From Acetobacterium fimetarium (GTDB lineage Bacteria; Bacillota; Clostridia; Eubacteriales; Eubacteriaceae), in assembly GCF_014284475.1 (NCBI RefSeq), contig NZ_WJBC01000001.1, positions 62,001-126,000 of the forward strand: a stretch of 64,000 nt of DNA, written 5' to 3'. The notes below the pieces were generated by a model that was not told the origin of the DNA, made no database searches, and saw nothing but the letters and a program-made list of their open reading frames with translations. Shown here one piece after another: positions 17,377 through 26,256 of the stretch (position 1 is the first letter of the stretch; the number at the start of each line of letters is the position of its first letter). The translations under genes were made by a program, and so were the position numbers.

Positions 17377-18327
17377 TTGCATAAAAAGAACAACAGCACC
17401 GAAAATATCAGCGCCGCCCACCTGACGGCGTTGCTGACCATTCTAATCTGGGGAACCACTTTTGTTTCCACTAAAATTTTACTGAACGACTTTACTCCCA
17501 CTGAAATACTAATTGCCCGTTTTGTTCTGGGTTTCCTGGCCCTGTTTCTCATTTATCCGCACCGCTTAAAGGTTACTGATAAGAAGCACGAAATTGTTTT
17601 TGCATGCGCCGGACTGTGCGGGATGACCCTTTACCAGTTTCTCGAGAATATGGCTTTATCGTATTCTCTCGCTTCCAATGTGGGGGTGATTGTTTGCATC
17701 GCACCTTTTTTCACAGCCATTCTGGCCCAAGTCTTCCTCGACGGCGAATCGTTAACGCCGCAATTCTTTGTCGGTTTTCTGATCGCAATCTCAGGAATTA
17801 TTCTAGTCAGTTTTAATGGCAGCGCCACTTTTGAACTAAATCCACTCGGTGATCTTCTGGCCGTCGTGGCCGCTATGGTCTGGGCGATTTATTCCATCCT
17901 CGGCAGAAAAATCAGTTCTTACGGATACAATACCATCCAGGCTACCAGACGCACTTTCTTTTATGCTATAATCTTTATGATTCCACTGACATTTTTCTTT
18001 CCCTGTGACTGGGAATTCGCACGTTTTGCTGATCCGGTCAATTTATTTAATATTGCCTTTCTTGGATTGGGCGCATCCGCATTCTGCTTTGTCACATGGA
18101 ATTTTTCGGTTAAAGTCCTTGGGGCTGTCAAAACAAGTGTTTATCTCTATCTGAATCCGGTGATTACCGTCATCACCGCGATGATCGTTCTCGAAGAAAA
18201 AGTCACCATAATGGCAGCTGCGGGAACGGTTCTGGCTCTGACGGGTCTAATTGTCTCGGAAAGTAAATTTAGTTGGCGAAAACGCAGCCGTGATGCAGAT
18301 TCCAAAACCGGTGAAGAAGTCCTCTGA
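17377..18327 (+). CDS. EamA/DMT-family transporter
   Basis: A protein of 316 residues with ten predicted membrane segments in two EamA halves (about 14-142 and 158-300). The start is TTG, 8 nt after AGAGGAG. Family hallmarks are the LIWGTTFVSTKILL segment in the first helix and LNPVITVITAMIVLEEKV in the last part. It probably exports a small metabolite such as an amino acid; the substrate is not readable. A terminator-like hairpin follows at 18370-18416. It is more RhaT/YedA-like than the relative at 9013-9912. Confidence 0.88.
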   Translation: MHKKNNSTENISAAHLTALLTILIWGTTFVSTKILLNDFTPTEILIARFVLGFLALFLIYPHRLKVTDKKHEIVFACAGLCGMTLYQFLENMALSYSLASNVGVIVCIAPFFTAILAQVFLDGESLTPQFFVGFLIAISGIILVSFNGSATFELNPLGDLLAVVAAMVWAIYSILGRKISSYGYNTIQATRRTFFYAIIFMIPLTFFFPCDWEFARFADPVNLFNIAFLGLGASAFCFVTWNFSVKVLGAVKTSVYLYLNPVITVITAMIVLEEKVTIMAAAGTVLALTGLIVSESKFSWRKRSRDADSKTGEEVL

Positions 18328-18369
18328 GACACCAGGCCTTTCTCCATGCTGATCCGTTTCAGAAATGAT

Positions 18370-18416
18370 AAAGCCAACAGAATCGTTATGGGATATATAA
18401 CAACTATGTTGGCTTT
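18370..18416 (+). terminator. Terminator after the EamA gene
   Basis: AAAGCCAACA pairs with TGTTGGCTTT over a 27-nt loop and is followed by ATTGTTTTGATTTCTT. It lies between convergent genes and may serve both. Confidence 0.55.
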
Positions 18417-18443
18417 ATTGTTTTGATTTCTTCGTTTGGTGAT

Positions 18444-20072
18444 TCAGAATTCATTTTTTTCAAGGATCTTCTCAAGCTCTTCTGTATGACTCGAAAGTTC
18501 TCTGATTGTCTCCTGTGACAGCGCTTCATCAGCGATGCGGTTGCCATCGTGCAGCATGGCATCCAATTCATCATGCAAGTTTTCCATCCTGTTGCTTATT
18601 CTGATGATCTCTTCTTTGGTGTCAATCCGGCTTCTGACATCATCAACGGTGACAAAGTCCTCATCATCCAGCGTGTATTCGGAAACCTCTCTGATGATCG
18701 TGCAGTCATAGCCGAGGATGTTTTTTACCGTTGTGGCAAAGGCCTCCTTGGCGACTTCATCTCCGTGAACAAGGAAAACGCTCTTCGGCTTCGCCTTAAA
18801 ACCGGAAAGCCATTCCAGCAGATAATCCCGGTCGGCATGTGCCGAAAAACCCTCCAAAGAATAGATTTCGGCATTGACGCGAACTCTTTCCCGCAACAGC
18901 CCCACAAATTTCTCGCCTTTTATGATCGCTCGGCCGAGTGTCCCTTCCGCCTGGAATCCGACAAAAACAATGCTGTTTTTTGACAACCAGAGGTTATGCT
19001 TCAGATGATGCTGCACTCTTCCCGCATCCGCCATTCCGCTTGAGGCAATGATGATTTTCGGGGACTTGTTATGATTCAGTTGCTTGGACTGATCGACGCT
19101 TCGCGTAAACTTCAGATTTTTAAAATTGAGGATCTCATCGCCTTTGGCAATCTGATTTTGCGTTTTCTCATTGAAATACCGGGCATTTCTCCTGAAAATC
19201 TCCGTCGCATTTGTTGCAAGCGGACTGTCGACATAAACCATGATTCTATCCAGTGTTTTTCGGTGCTTTTCATGACTCTCATAAAACAATTCCAGATCAC
19301 GGATCAGTTCCTGGGTTCTGCCCAGAGCAAAGGAAGGAACGACAATCGTCCCGCCGCGGCTGATCGTCTTGAAAATAATGTCCATGAAACGCCTTGAGCT
19401 TTCAGCATGTGTTTCATGAGCTCGATCACCGTAGGTCGTTTCCATGATCAGATAATCTGCTTCTTCAATCAGCGTCGGCTCATTGAGCATCAGCTGATTT
19501 TTATCCCCGATATCTCCGGAATAAACCAGTTTTGTTTTCTTTCCGCCTTCTTCAATCCAGAGTTCGACAATGGCGGCCCCCAGAATATGGCCGGCATCAC
19601 ATAATCGCACCGTCATCCCGGGACCGATTTCGATCATCTGACCATAATTCACCGGGCTGAAATACCGGGCACAGACGGCAGCTTCATCCTGAGTGTAAAG
19701 TGGCTTCACCTGCGCCCGACCGGAACGGCGGGATCGCTTGTTTTTCCAGGCTGCATCCATTTCGTGGATATTTCCGCTGTCCTGAAGCATGATATCCGCG
19801 ATTTCGGCGGTTGCACCGGTGCAGTAGATTTTGCCTTTAAACCCGCCTTTAACCAGAAGTGGTATCCGGCCACAGTGATCAACATGAGCATGACTTAAAA
19901 TCATAAAGTCGATCTCCGATGGCATAAAATCAAAATCCAGATAATTCAATTCCTCCAGCGCCTCGTTCCCCTGGAACAGACCGCAGTCCAGCAGGAATTT
20001 ATACTTGTCTGTGGTTATCAGGTGACAGGAACCTGTCACGGATATGGCCGCTCCCAAAAATTTGACCTTCAT
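18444..20072 (-). CDS. Beta-CASP metallo-beta-lactamase RNase/nucleic-acid hydrolase
   Basis: A protein of 542 residues starting at ATG after GAGGTG; an in-frame GTG three codons upstream is less likely. The zinc motif HAHVDHCG and the GDIGDKNQ strand belong to the metallo-beta-lactamase core. The beta-CASP part shows PSFALGRTQE and SSGMADAGR, and FSAHAD near residue 420 is the RMMBL motif. This is the CPSF73/YSH1-like group, which cuts RNA endo- or exonucleolytically with two zincs. About 75 residues of helix follow the core at the C-terminus. It is transcribed alone. Precise RNA substrates are unknown; bacterial members are poorly studied compared with RNase J. Confidence 0.88.
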   Translation of the reverse strand: MKVKFLGAAISVTGSCHLITTDKYKFLLDCGLFQGNEALEELNYLDFDFMPSEIDFMILSHAHVDHCGRIPLLVKGGFKGKIYCTGATAEIADIMLQDSGNIHEMDAAWKNKRSRRSGRAQVKPLYTQDEAAVCARYFSPVNYGQMIEIGPGMTVRLCDAGHILGAAIVELWIEEGGKKTKLVYSGDIGDKNQLMLNEPTLIEEADYLIMETTYGDRAHETHAESSRRFMDIIFKTISRGGTIVVPSFALGRTQELIRDLELFYESHEKHRKTLDRIMVYVDSPLATNATEIFRRNARYFNEKTQNQIAKGDEILNFKNLKFTRSVDQSKQLNHNKSPKIIIASSGMADAGRVQHHLKHNLWLSKNSIVFVGFQAEGTLGRAIIKGEKFVGLLRERVRVNAEIYSLEGFSAHADRDYLLEWLSGFKAKPKSVFLVHGDEVAKEAFATTVKNILGYDCTIIREVSEYTLDDEDFVTVDDVRSRIDTKEEIIRISNRMENLHDELDAMLHDGNRIADEALSQETIRELSSHTEELEKILEKNEF

Positions 20073-20435
20073 CTCATTCACCTCTTTCAGAAATAGTTAT
20101 CGGCAATTAAAATTGTCTTTCTGATACCGCCGCAGTAACTCATGTGATTTCTTCAAATTTCGTTAAACGATCTTTATTTTTTATTTACCCCGCAATTGAC
20201 AACTTACGCTCATTGCTCGCTCTTTTCATTAAACTTCTGGTTTGAATAATTTTATTCGCCACTGTCCATTAATCGTATTTGCTTATTCAAATGCAGAAAT
20301 GCCTGATTTAAACCGGCCTCTGGTTTCACCCTTCTTTTACATTAAAATGAATTATATATTAGAATCACTCTTGATTTATTTCCAATTCGTAGTATACTTA
20401 ATATATTAAATTTCATTCACCAGGAGGATTTTAAA
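20073..20435. other. Intergenic region between nuclease and bacteriohemerythrin
   Basis: This 363-bp region is AT-rich with no credible ORF. Its right end carries the promoter described at 20371-20398 and the AGGAGG ribosome-binding site at 20422-20427. Confidence 0.5.
20371..20398 (+). promoter_or_regulatory. Sigma-A-type promoter of the bacteriohemerythrin gene
   Basis: TTGATT (20371-20376), 16-nt spacer, TATACT (20393-20398), 38 nt before the ATG. Sequence match only. Confidence 0.5.
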
Positions 20436-20840
20436 ATGGCTATTGTATGGACTCCTAACCTGTCCGTAGGCGTGGAAAATATTGATTCTCAGCATAAAGT
20501 ATGATTTGAGAAAGCTGACCAACTGTTTCAGGCCGGTAAAAATGGAAAATCAAGTGAAGTTGTGGTTCAGTTATTTGATTTTCTCGATGATTATACAAAG
20601 CAGCATTTTCACGATGAAGAAATGTATATGCAAAACATTCGCTATCCCGAGATCGAGGTGCAAAAAACTGCCCATAAGAAATTCATTGCGGATCTTGCTA
20701 AACTGAAGACGGAATACCAGACTTCCGGGGGTAATATTTCTCTGATTATCAACGCCAACCAAATGATTATTGACTGGCTGACCAAACATATTTTCAACAT
20801 GGATAAAAAAATTGGTGCTTACGCCAAAATAATAAAATAA
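20436..20840 (+). pseudogene. Bacteriohemerythrin interrupted by an in-frame TGA
   Basis: Read through one TGA, this is a 134-residue bacteriohemerythrin, normal length for the family. All di-iron ligands are present: H20 in IDSQHK, H and E in QHFHDEEMYM, the His pair in TAHKKF, and TKHIFNMD near the end. These proteins bind O2 at a di-iron centre and act as O2 carriers or sensors. The start follows AGGAGG. Codon 23 (20502-20504) is TGA, between KV and FEKADQLF; relatives commonly have an aromatic or leucine residue there, and TGG to TGA is a single transition. A nonsense mutation, a read error and readthrough are all possible. No convincing SECIS hairpin follows. Confidence 0.8.
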
Positions 20841-20938
20841 AAAGCCGAATACTAAGTTAATCATTTCAAGTTGCCGGCAAGCGATCCGCGTTCATCTCAT
20901 GATGGTTTGATTCGGCAACGCGACACACGGAGAATAGG

Positions 20939-21268
20939 ATGGAAAAAATAGGACTCATCAACTGTTATAAAACAGCACAAAACTGTGGCGGGAAGGGCTG
21001 TAAAAAAGCTTATAAAGAAAGACGGGACGGCTTCGAACGCTATGCGGATGAAGCTGTTAAAATGGTCCGTTTTACTCACTGCCACGGCTGCGGCGAAAAA
21101 GCCCTTGCCGGTGTGATGAAGGAAGCTGATAAAATGGCGAAAAAGGGTGTCACAACCATCTATCTTTCTTCCTGCATGCAGTCTGTTTGCAAATATCACG
21201 ACGCGTTCATCGCCGAGTTGTCAAAACGATTTGACGTGATCGATTATACCCACGGCACTGAAAAATAA
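20939..21268 (+). CDS. CGGC-domain protein
   Basis: A protein of 109 residues rich in cysteine: NCYKTAQNCGGKGCKKAY at the N-terminus, THCHGCGEKAL in the middle and SSCMQSVCKYH near the end. This is the CGGC domain, a small putative metal-binding module common in anaerobes and methanogens, with the signature CGGC replaced here by HGCG plus CGGKGC. Start follows GGAGAATAGG. Its role is unknown; iron or other metal binding or redox chemistry is plausible. It lies 98 nt after the bacteriohemerythrin gene on the same strand, so the two may be co-transcribed. Confidence 0.78.
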   Translation: MEKIGLINCYKTAQNCGGKGCKKAYKERRDGFERYADEAVKMVRFTHCHGCGEKALAGVMKEADKMAKKGVTTIYLSSCMQSVCKYHDAFIAELSKRFDVIDYTHGTEK

Positions 21269-21319
21269 ATTAAGAAAAAAGCACCCCTTACCAGAGTGCT
21301 GAGATGATTAACAAACGCT

Positions 21320-21736
21320 TTATTTGACATCCTGATACTTCTGAATGGTCAGGATGTTTTTATTGTCCTCAAAACGATAATTCACCGAATCCATGCTCTT
21401 TTTAACCATCAGAACACCCAATCCGCCGATATCACGATCGTCAGCCGTCAGGGTGATATCCGGCTCCGGGTTGTCAAGCGGGTTGAACGGATTTCCCTCA
21501 TCGATGAATTGAATTTCCAGCAATGGCGGGTCGCCGCAAACATCAAACTGAATGACCACGTTTCCCGTGTCAGGGGCATAGGCATAATTGGCTATGTTTA
21601 CATAGATTTCTTCCACCGCCAAATCAATCTGATACTGCGTTTTCATGCTGGCCCCTACCGTCTCAAGTTCTGCATCAATAAATTCGAGCACCCCTGGCAG
21701 GTTTTCCGTCGACGCATTAACGGTCAATCTCTTCAT
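21320..21736 (-). CDS. RsbW-like anti-sigma/serine-kinase ATPase
   Basis: A protein of 138 residues with the GHKL ATPase motifs of the RsbW/SpoIIAB family: N-box LAVEEIYVNIANYAY (about 40-54), G1 region FIDEGNPFNPL and the lid region DIGGLGVLMVKKSMDSV. Members phosphorylate anti-anti-sigma (STAS) proteins or bind sigma factors. It is the last gene of the leftward operon and overlaps the upstream GNAT by 4 nt (ATGA). No STAS protein or cognate sigma factor is in the operon. Start follows AGGAG. Confidence 0.87.
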   Translation of the reverse strand: MKRLTVNASTENLPGVLEFIDAELETVGASMKTQYQIDLAVEEIYVNIANYAYAPDTGNVVIQFDVCGDPPLLEIQFIDEGNPFNPLDNPEPDITLTADDRDIGGLGVLMVKKSMDSVNYRFEDNKNILTIQKYQDVK

Positions 21737-22335
21737 AATAATTGTTCTCCTTTACTGTTGGTCAATAAATCCATTGAAACGCCCAGTACTTCAATGGTTT
21801 TAATGGGATGAAATCCAAGCCTCTCATAGAAGATTCGATTGTTTTTGATATTGCTGTTTTCAAGATAAATCGGACAGTCGCGGAATTTATCAATGGCATA
21901 TTCCATCAGTGTCTGACCGGCTCCTTTCATGACGGAACCGATCATAAACAGATAATGATGTTCGCGGTTATAATGATAACGTTCCGTGATCAGTCCTTCG
22001 TTTTCCAGTTTTATCAGGCTTTTAATTTGCGTGATCATTAAAAATTTGAGTATTTCTCCAAACATTCCGCTTGTAAGGGCACTGCGCAAGCTGAAAAATG
22101 GCATTCCCTTGAAGTTCCAGATAGATACCCCGACAATTTTTTCATCAACGACGGCCGTATGAACTTCGCCGTTTTTATTATAGTAGTCAATCATCAGTTT
22201 CAAATACCGCCGCAGTTCCCGTTCATTCTCAAAAATCGCCTGATAAAGCGGATCTTCTTTAAACGCTTGCGTCAAAACATCGGTGATCTGGTTCACCCCA
22301 TCGCGGTTCTGTTTTTGGTCTATTATTGTCATCAT
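21733..22335 (-). CDS. GNAT-family N-acetyltransferase
   Basis: A protein of 200 residues with a GNAT acetyl-CoA fold: DEKIVGVSIWNFKG for the middle strands, then HHYLFMIGSVMKGAGQTLMEYAI (motif A, pyrophosphate loop region) and IYLENSNIKNNRIFYERLGFHPI (motif B). The last motif is the usual C-terminal GNAT signature. It overlaps both neighbours by 4 nt, so its translation is coupled within the operon. The substrate is unknown; in this setting protein or small-molecule acetylation are both possible. Confidence 0.82.
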   Translation of the reverse strand: MMTIIDQKQNRDGVNQITDVLTQAFKEDPLYQAIFENERELRRYLKLMIDYYNKNGEVHTAVVDEKIVGVSIWNFKGMPFFSLRSALTSGMFGEILKFLMITQIKSLIKLENEGLITERYHYNREHHYLFMIGSVMKGAGQTLMEYAIDKFRDCPIYLENSNIKNNRIFYERLGFHPIKTIEVLGVSMDLLTNSKGEQLL

Positions 22336-22886
22336 ACCTGCCTCAAAAATATTTCTTTGTCGATTTCGAAAAATGTAATATCATCGCGTGTCCAGATCTC
22401 CCGGCCCCCCAAAGATGACAGGATGGCATTTCCGTTCGGGGTAATTGCATATGAAAATATTCGCGCGATGGGATATCCCGCCTGATGCTTCCGGCTCAGA
22501 AAATCACGAGTTGACTCCACCAGTTGCTTTGAAACACCCTGGTGACGAAAGGACTCACCGACAACATGGTCAAACAGCAGAATGTGGTTTCCCGCACACT
22601 TTTGCAGCGGCCTGATTTCCGTATCGCTAAGATCGTCATCAATATATTCCTGTTTCAAAGCCCCCCGTTCGTAGACTGCGGTGGTCACATTGAAAAAGCC
22701 GAGAAATCCCATCAGCAGGTCTTCAGCATAAGCGGCAATAAATCCATCCCTGAATTTCAGAAACCGTTTCAACGCCATGCCTTCATTTGTCAGTATTTCA
22801 TTCCCAAAAATCCTGATATCGAGGTCAAGAATGTCTTGGAATTCCGCCACTGTCATATTGCAACCGTATTTAATCCTGATGTTCAT
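22332..22886 (-). CDS. GNAT-family N-acetyltransferase
   Basis: A protein of 184 residues starting at ATG after GAGGAATAAG, 4 nt after the phosphatase stop. A longer frame to 22964 would overlap the phosphatase gene and lacks a ribosome-binding site. The sequence shows FIAAYAEDLLMGFLGF, then HILLFDHVVGESFRHQGVSKQL (motif A, Q/RxxGxS-type loop as HQGVSKQL) and RIFSYAITPNGNAILSSLGG. It is not close to the other GNAT of the operon. The function is unknown beyond acyl transfer from acetyl-CoA. Confidence 0.78.
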   Translation of the reverse strand: MNIRIKYGCNMTVAEFQDILDLDIRIFGNEILTNEGMALKRFLKFRDGFIAAYAEDLLMGFLGFFNVTTAVYERGALKQEYIDDDLSDTEIRPLQKCAGNHILLFDHVVGESFRHQGVSKQLVESTRDFLSRKHQAGYPIARIFSYAITPNGNAILSSLGGREIWTRDDITFFEIDKEIFLRQV

Positions 22887-22890
22887 GATC

Positions 22891-24513
22891 TTATTCCTCA
22901 AGCTTGAATCCAAGCATGGTGATATCGTCAAACTGTGGTTCGATACCGGCAAATTTGTCCACATCCTCTAAAATGCTTCCGCAGAGTGACTTGATATCAT
23001 GCTCTTTATTTGCGGCGATCAGAGCAGTCAAACGGTGTTCGCAGTAAAATTCTCCGGCCGGATTGTTGGCCTCGGTAATACCGTCGGTATAGAGATAAAT
23101 GATATCACCTTTATCGATTTTTGATTCATTCAACGAATATTTAGCCGTTTCAATACCGGCGCAAACAAATCCTTTTTTCCCGGTCAACATTTCAACCGAC
23201 CCGTCCTTCTTCCAGATAACTGCCGGATCATGACCGGCATCGCACCACTGAATTGCGCCGCTTTTCAGATTGATAACGGCAATAAACAGAGTGACAAACA
23301 TGCCCTGTTCGTTGTTTTTACACAGGCTGATATTGGCTTCGGTCATGACCTCGTCAACCGGCAGATGCCGCAGCACCAGGTCTTTTACCGTGGCCTTGGA
23401 CATAGCCATAAACAAAGCGGCTGGAACCCCTTTGCCCGACACATCACCGATGACAATGCAGAAGTTGTCGTCATCCACAAAGAAGAAATCGTAAAAGTCG
23501 CCGCCGACATCTTTCGCCGCCCGCATCGATGCGTAAATCGAAAATTCGTTTCGGTCCGGGAAATTGAAATTGTGCGGCAACATCCCTTCCTGGATCAGCG
23601 TCGCAATGCGAAGTTCGGTTTCGATACGTTCCCGCTCGGAGGTGACCGTTGTCAGCTCGCTGATATAGCGGATGATGTCACTGGTCATTTTATTGAATGC
23701 TTCAGCCAGAATTTCGATTTCATCACCGGTTTTTACATCGATGTCCAGCGCCACGAGCTGCCCCAGATCTTCATCCACATTGGTATTGACAAAATCCGAG
23801 GCGTTGTCGACAATCACCTGAAGCGGGCTGATAATCGACCGGTTCAGGAAAAACAGATAGATTCCGATAAAAAAGCCAAAAATCAGCAGCGCGATGGCAG
23901 ATACCAGCATGATGTACTGGCTGAGTGTCTGGTTGATGACTTTCATGGACATATCCGCACCCACCACCAGCAACGGATTTCCATTGGCGTCGCGGATAAC
24001 GTCGAATGCGCTGATCAGATAACCGAATTCGCTGTCATTCGTGATATAGATTTTAGCTGCATCAGGATTTGTGAAGAGCTCGTTTGCCGACTTAATATCT
24101 TCTACCGGGTAATAGTCGGTCCCCAACAGATCGCCGAGCACAAAATGGCCTTCTTCCCCCGGCTTGGTTCCCTGGGCGAACACATGCAACCCCTCTTTTG
24201 TTGGCACATAGGCATACAGATACTCGAGATGGTTTTCTTCCTGAATGACCTGAAGCTGTCTGACAAACAGATCATAATCCGCGTCGGTCGCCAGTGTCTC
24301 ATAATACTGATTCACCTTGTCTACCGGCACCAGTTCTGCCGCGGTGTTTACCAGCGACGTGATGTTGTCCTCGTATCGGGCGAACATCGAATCGCGGTAA
24401 CTGAAATAGGATACCAGGATGATGGCGGCGCAAAGCACCAGTGCCAGAATCATACTTGCCGATGTGAATTTGGTTCTAAGACTTATTTTTCGAATACGAT
24501 TTGGTTCTTTCAT
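22891..24513 (-). CDS. RsbU/SpoIIE-type PP2C phosphatase with extracellular sensor and HAMP
   Basis: A protein of 540 residues. Two membrane segments (about 15-37 and 190-212) flank an extracytoplasmic sensor (about 38-188). A HAMP domain follows (about 213-270) and a PPM/SpoIIE phosphatase at the C-terminus. Metal-binding motifs are clear: KDVGGDFYDFF, VIGDVSGKGVPAALFM, CDAGHDPAVI, YTDGITEANN and FDDITMLG. RsbU-type enzymes dephosphorylate STAS antagonists in response to signals. ATG after AAGGTGG is preferred to the GTG 9 nt upstream. It lies 15 nt after the MATE-RsbW gene, whose C-terminal ATPase is a natural kinase counterpart. Confidence 0.9.
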   Translation of the reverse strand: MKEPNRIRKISLRTKFTSASMILALVLCAAIILVSYFSYRDSMFARYEDNITSLVNTAAELVPVDKVNQYYETLATDADYDLFVRQLQVIQEENHLEYLYAYVPTKEGLHVFAQGTKPGEEGHFVLGDLLGTDYYPVEDIKSANELFTNPDAAKIYITNDSEFGYLISAFDVIRDANGNPLLVVGADMSMKVINQTLSQYIMLVSAIALLIFGFFIGIYLFFLNRSIISPLQVIVDNASDFVNTNVDEDLGQLVALDIDVKTGDEIEILAEAFNKMTSDIIRYISELTTVTSERERIETELRIATLIQEGMLPHNFNFPDRNEFSIYASMRAAKDVGGDFYDFFFVDDDNFCIVIGDVSGKGVPAALFMAMSKATVKDLVLRHLPVDEVMTEANISLCKNNEQGMFVTLFIAVINLKSGAIQWCDAGHDPAVIWKKDGSVEMLTGKKGFVCAGIETAKYSLNESKIDKGDIIYLYTDGITEANNPAGEFYCEHRLTALIAANKEHDIKSLCGSILEDVDKFAGIEPQFDDITMLGFKLEE

Positions 24514-24528
24514 AAAGACCACCTTGTT

Positions 24529-26256
24529 CTATAGAATTATGAGTAGGTTATTGAAAACGAGTGTTCGGTTGTATGCGAAAGCTTTTGCTTTTTTACGGAC
24601 GATGGAAACGCCGAGGTAATCCAGGGCTTCATCCGGTTCATCTGATTCTTCAAATGGATTGTAGCTGGTGCTGTCGTCGCGCATCCGGATGTAAATATCC
24701 TCATCGAACAGCGCGATTTTTATATTGATATAGTGCGGTTTGCCGTCGTTGAATCCGAAATTGATGATATTGGCTGCCAGTTCCTCAATCGTCAGATTGA
24801 TAAAATACGCATCTTTTGCATCGATCTCAAGCCTTTCACAGAAAGCTTCAATCTCCTCGACACAGCGCGGGAGCTCCGTGATATCGGAAGAAAGTGACGT
24901 TTCTAATAACGCATCCTGACTGATGACCGGTTCGGTAAAAAGCAACAGATTGCGATAGCCGCCCTTTTTCTTCATCACGACCGCAATGATCAGTAACATC
25001 GCCGTTGTGATGCTTTCCGCTGCAACCAGAGCCATCGCCGTTCCCGAAACGCCGAAAGCCGGGATAAACCAGGCTGAAAAGAACAGCAGCAGCAGAAACC
25101 CACGCATGAAATAAATGGCTCCCGCAAAAACCTGGCGCTTGATCGTCTGGTAAAAACTGGCCATGACACAGTTGAAACAGCTCTGAATCACCGAAAGCGC
25201 AAAGATCCGGATCGACAGAACCACAAGCGGTAAATTCTCCCGCATGCCGAACAGCGATGCTATCGGTTTGGCAAACAGCAGTAGAATCAGGGTGCAGAGA
25301 ACCCCGAGGATCAGGGAAGTCCGCAACGATAACCGCATCGTGTTGTAGATGCCTTCGGTATCCTTCTCGCCCATAAAAGTCCCCACCAGCGGCGTCAGTG
25401 AAAGTGAAATACCGTCAAACACAGCATAGGCAAACAACGAGATGTTAAACAGAATATTGTAGACCGCCAGCCCGCTGAGGCCGGCCACCGCACTTAAAAT
25501 ATTGTTGATCACAATCAGCGTGATACCCTGATAGACAAATGTCGATGCAATGCCAAATCCGCCCCGAAAAAGCCGGTAGGCAGCGGCCGGCGAGAAAGAC
25601 GCCCGGTGCAGCTTCAGATGATTGTGTTTTTTTAAGAAGTGCAGCAGATAAATCATGACGGCCGTCAGCTGTCCAAGCACCATCGCCAGGGCGGCGCCGA
25701 AGACGCCCATGCCCAGGTCGAAGATCAAGATCAGATCAAGCCCGAGATTGACCACCACCGACACGCTGATGCCGATCGTCGATAAACCCGGATCGGCATC
25801 GCTTCGAATCAGCAGCGAAATCACCGGCGCCAGAATAAATACCGGGGCCGTCATCACAATCGGACCGATGTAGTCTTTGGCATCGGCAAGTCCCGTACCG
25901 CCTGACAACACGATCAGTTGCGGCAGAAACAACATCCCGAACACCGCGATCAGTACCCCAGTAATCACCGAGAAAAGCATGGCCTGGGTAAAATAAGCAC
26001 AGGCCCCGTCTTTATCCTCGGCGCCGATGCATTCCGACACCTTGAGGGAACCGCCCACGCCAAAAGCATAACCGATCAGATTATAAACCATGTACACCGG
26101 CATCGCCACGGCCAGTATCGACAGTCCCGTTTCGCCGAGCGCATTTCCCAGGATAATCGCGTCCACAAATGTGCCCATTACCACTCCCGCCGCGGCGAGG
26201 ATACTGTTGACTGCAAAGACACGAAATGCCTTGCTGACAAAATGTTGATTGTTCAT
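24529..26256 (-). CDS. MATE-family transporter fused to an RsbW-like ATPase domain
   Basis: A protein of 575 residues from the ATG after GTGAGGATTGC; a longer frame reaches 26376 without a ribosome-binding site. Residues 1-440 are a MATE/MatE carrier of twelve membrane segments, starting VFAVNSILAAAGVVMGTFVDAIILG. Residues about 450-575 are an RsbW-like GHKL ATPase: LTIEELAANIINFGF (N-box), MRDDSTSYNPFEE (G1, with Gly replaced by Ser) and LDYLGVSIVRKKAKAF, ending YNRTLVFNNL. A carrier joined to an anti-sigma-type kinase suggests coupling of export or membrane state to partner switching. It is the first gene of the operon with RsbU, two GNATs and a free RsbW. Confidence 0.87.
   Translation of the reverse strand: MNNQHFVSKAFRVFAVNSILAAAGVVMGTFVDAIILGNALGETGLSILAVAMPVYMVYNLIGYAFGVGGSLKVSECIGAEDKDGACAYFTQAMLFSVITGVLIAVFGMLFLPQLIVLSGGTGLADAKDYIGPIVMTAPVFILAPVISLLIRSDADPGLSTIGISVSVVVNLGLDLILIFDLGMGVFGAALAMVLGQLTAVMIYLLHFLKKHNHLKLHRASFSPAAAYRLFRGGFGIASTFVYQGITLIVINNILSAVAGLSGLAVYNILFNISLFAYAVFDGISLSLTPLVGTFMGEKDTEGIYNTMRLSLRTSLILGVLCTLILLLFAKPIASLFGMRENLPLVVLSIRIFALSVIQSCFNCVMASFYQTIKRQVFAGAIYFMRGFLLLLFFSAWFIPAFGVSGTAMALVAAESITTAMLLIIAVVMKKKGGYRNLLLFTEPVISQDALLETSLSSDITELPRCVEEIEAFCERLEIDAKDAYFINLTIEELAANIINFGFNDGKPHYINIKIALFDEDIYIRMRDDSTSYNPFEESDEPDEALDYLGVSIVRKKAKAFAYNRTLVFNNLLIIL

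Noticed and set aside
20505-20550. Bacterial SECIS element after the TGA in the bacteriohemerythrin
   Set aside because: Only a 4-bp CTGA/TCAG stem is seen; the length, loop and distance do not match selenocysteine insertion elements.
22887-22964. N-terminal extension of the GNAT at 22332-22886
   Set aside because: It overlaps the end of the phosphatase gene by 74 nt and has no ribosome-binding site; the internal ATG does.
23230-24534. 434-codon plus-strand frame opposite the RsbU-type phosphatase gene
   Set aside because: It is an antisense frame of a well-supported gene and has no recognisable protein motif.
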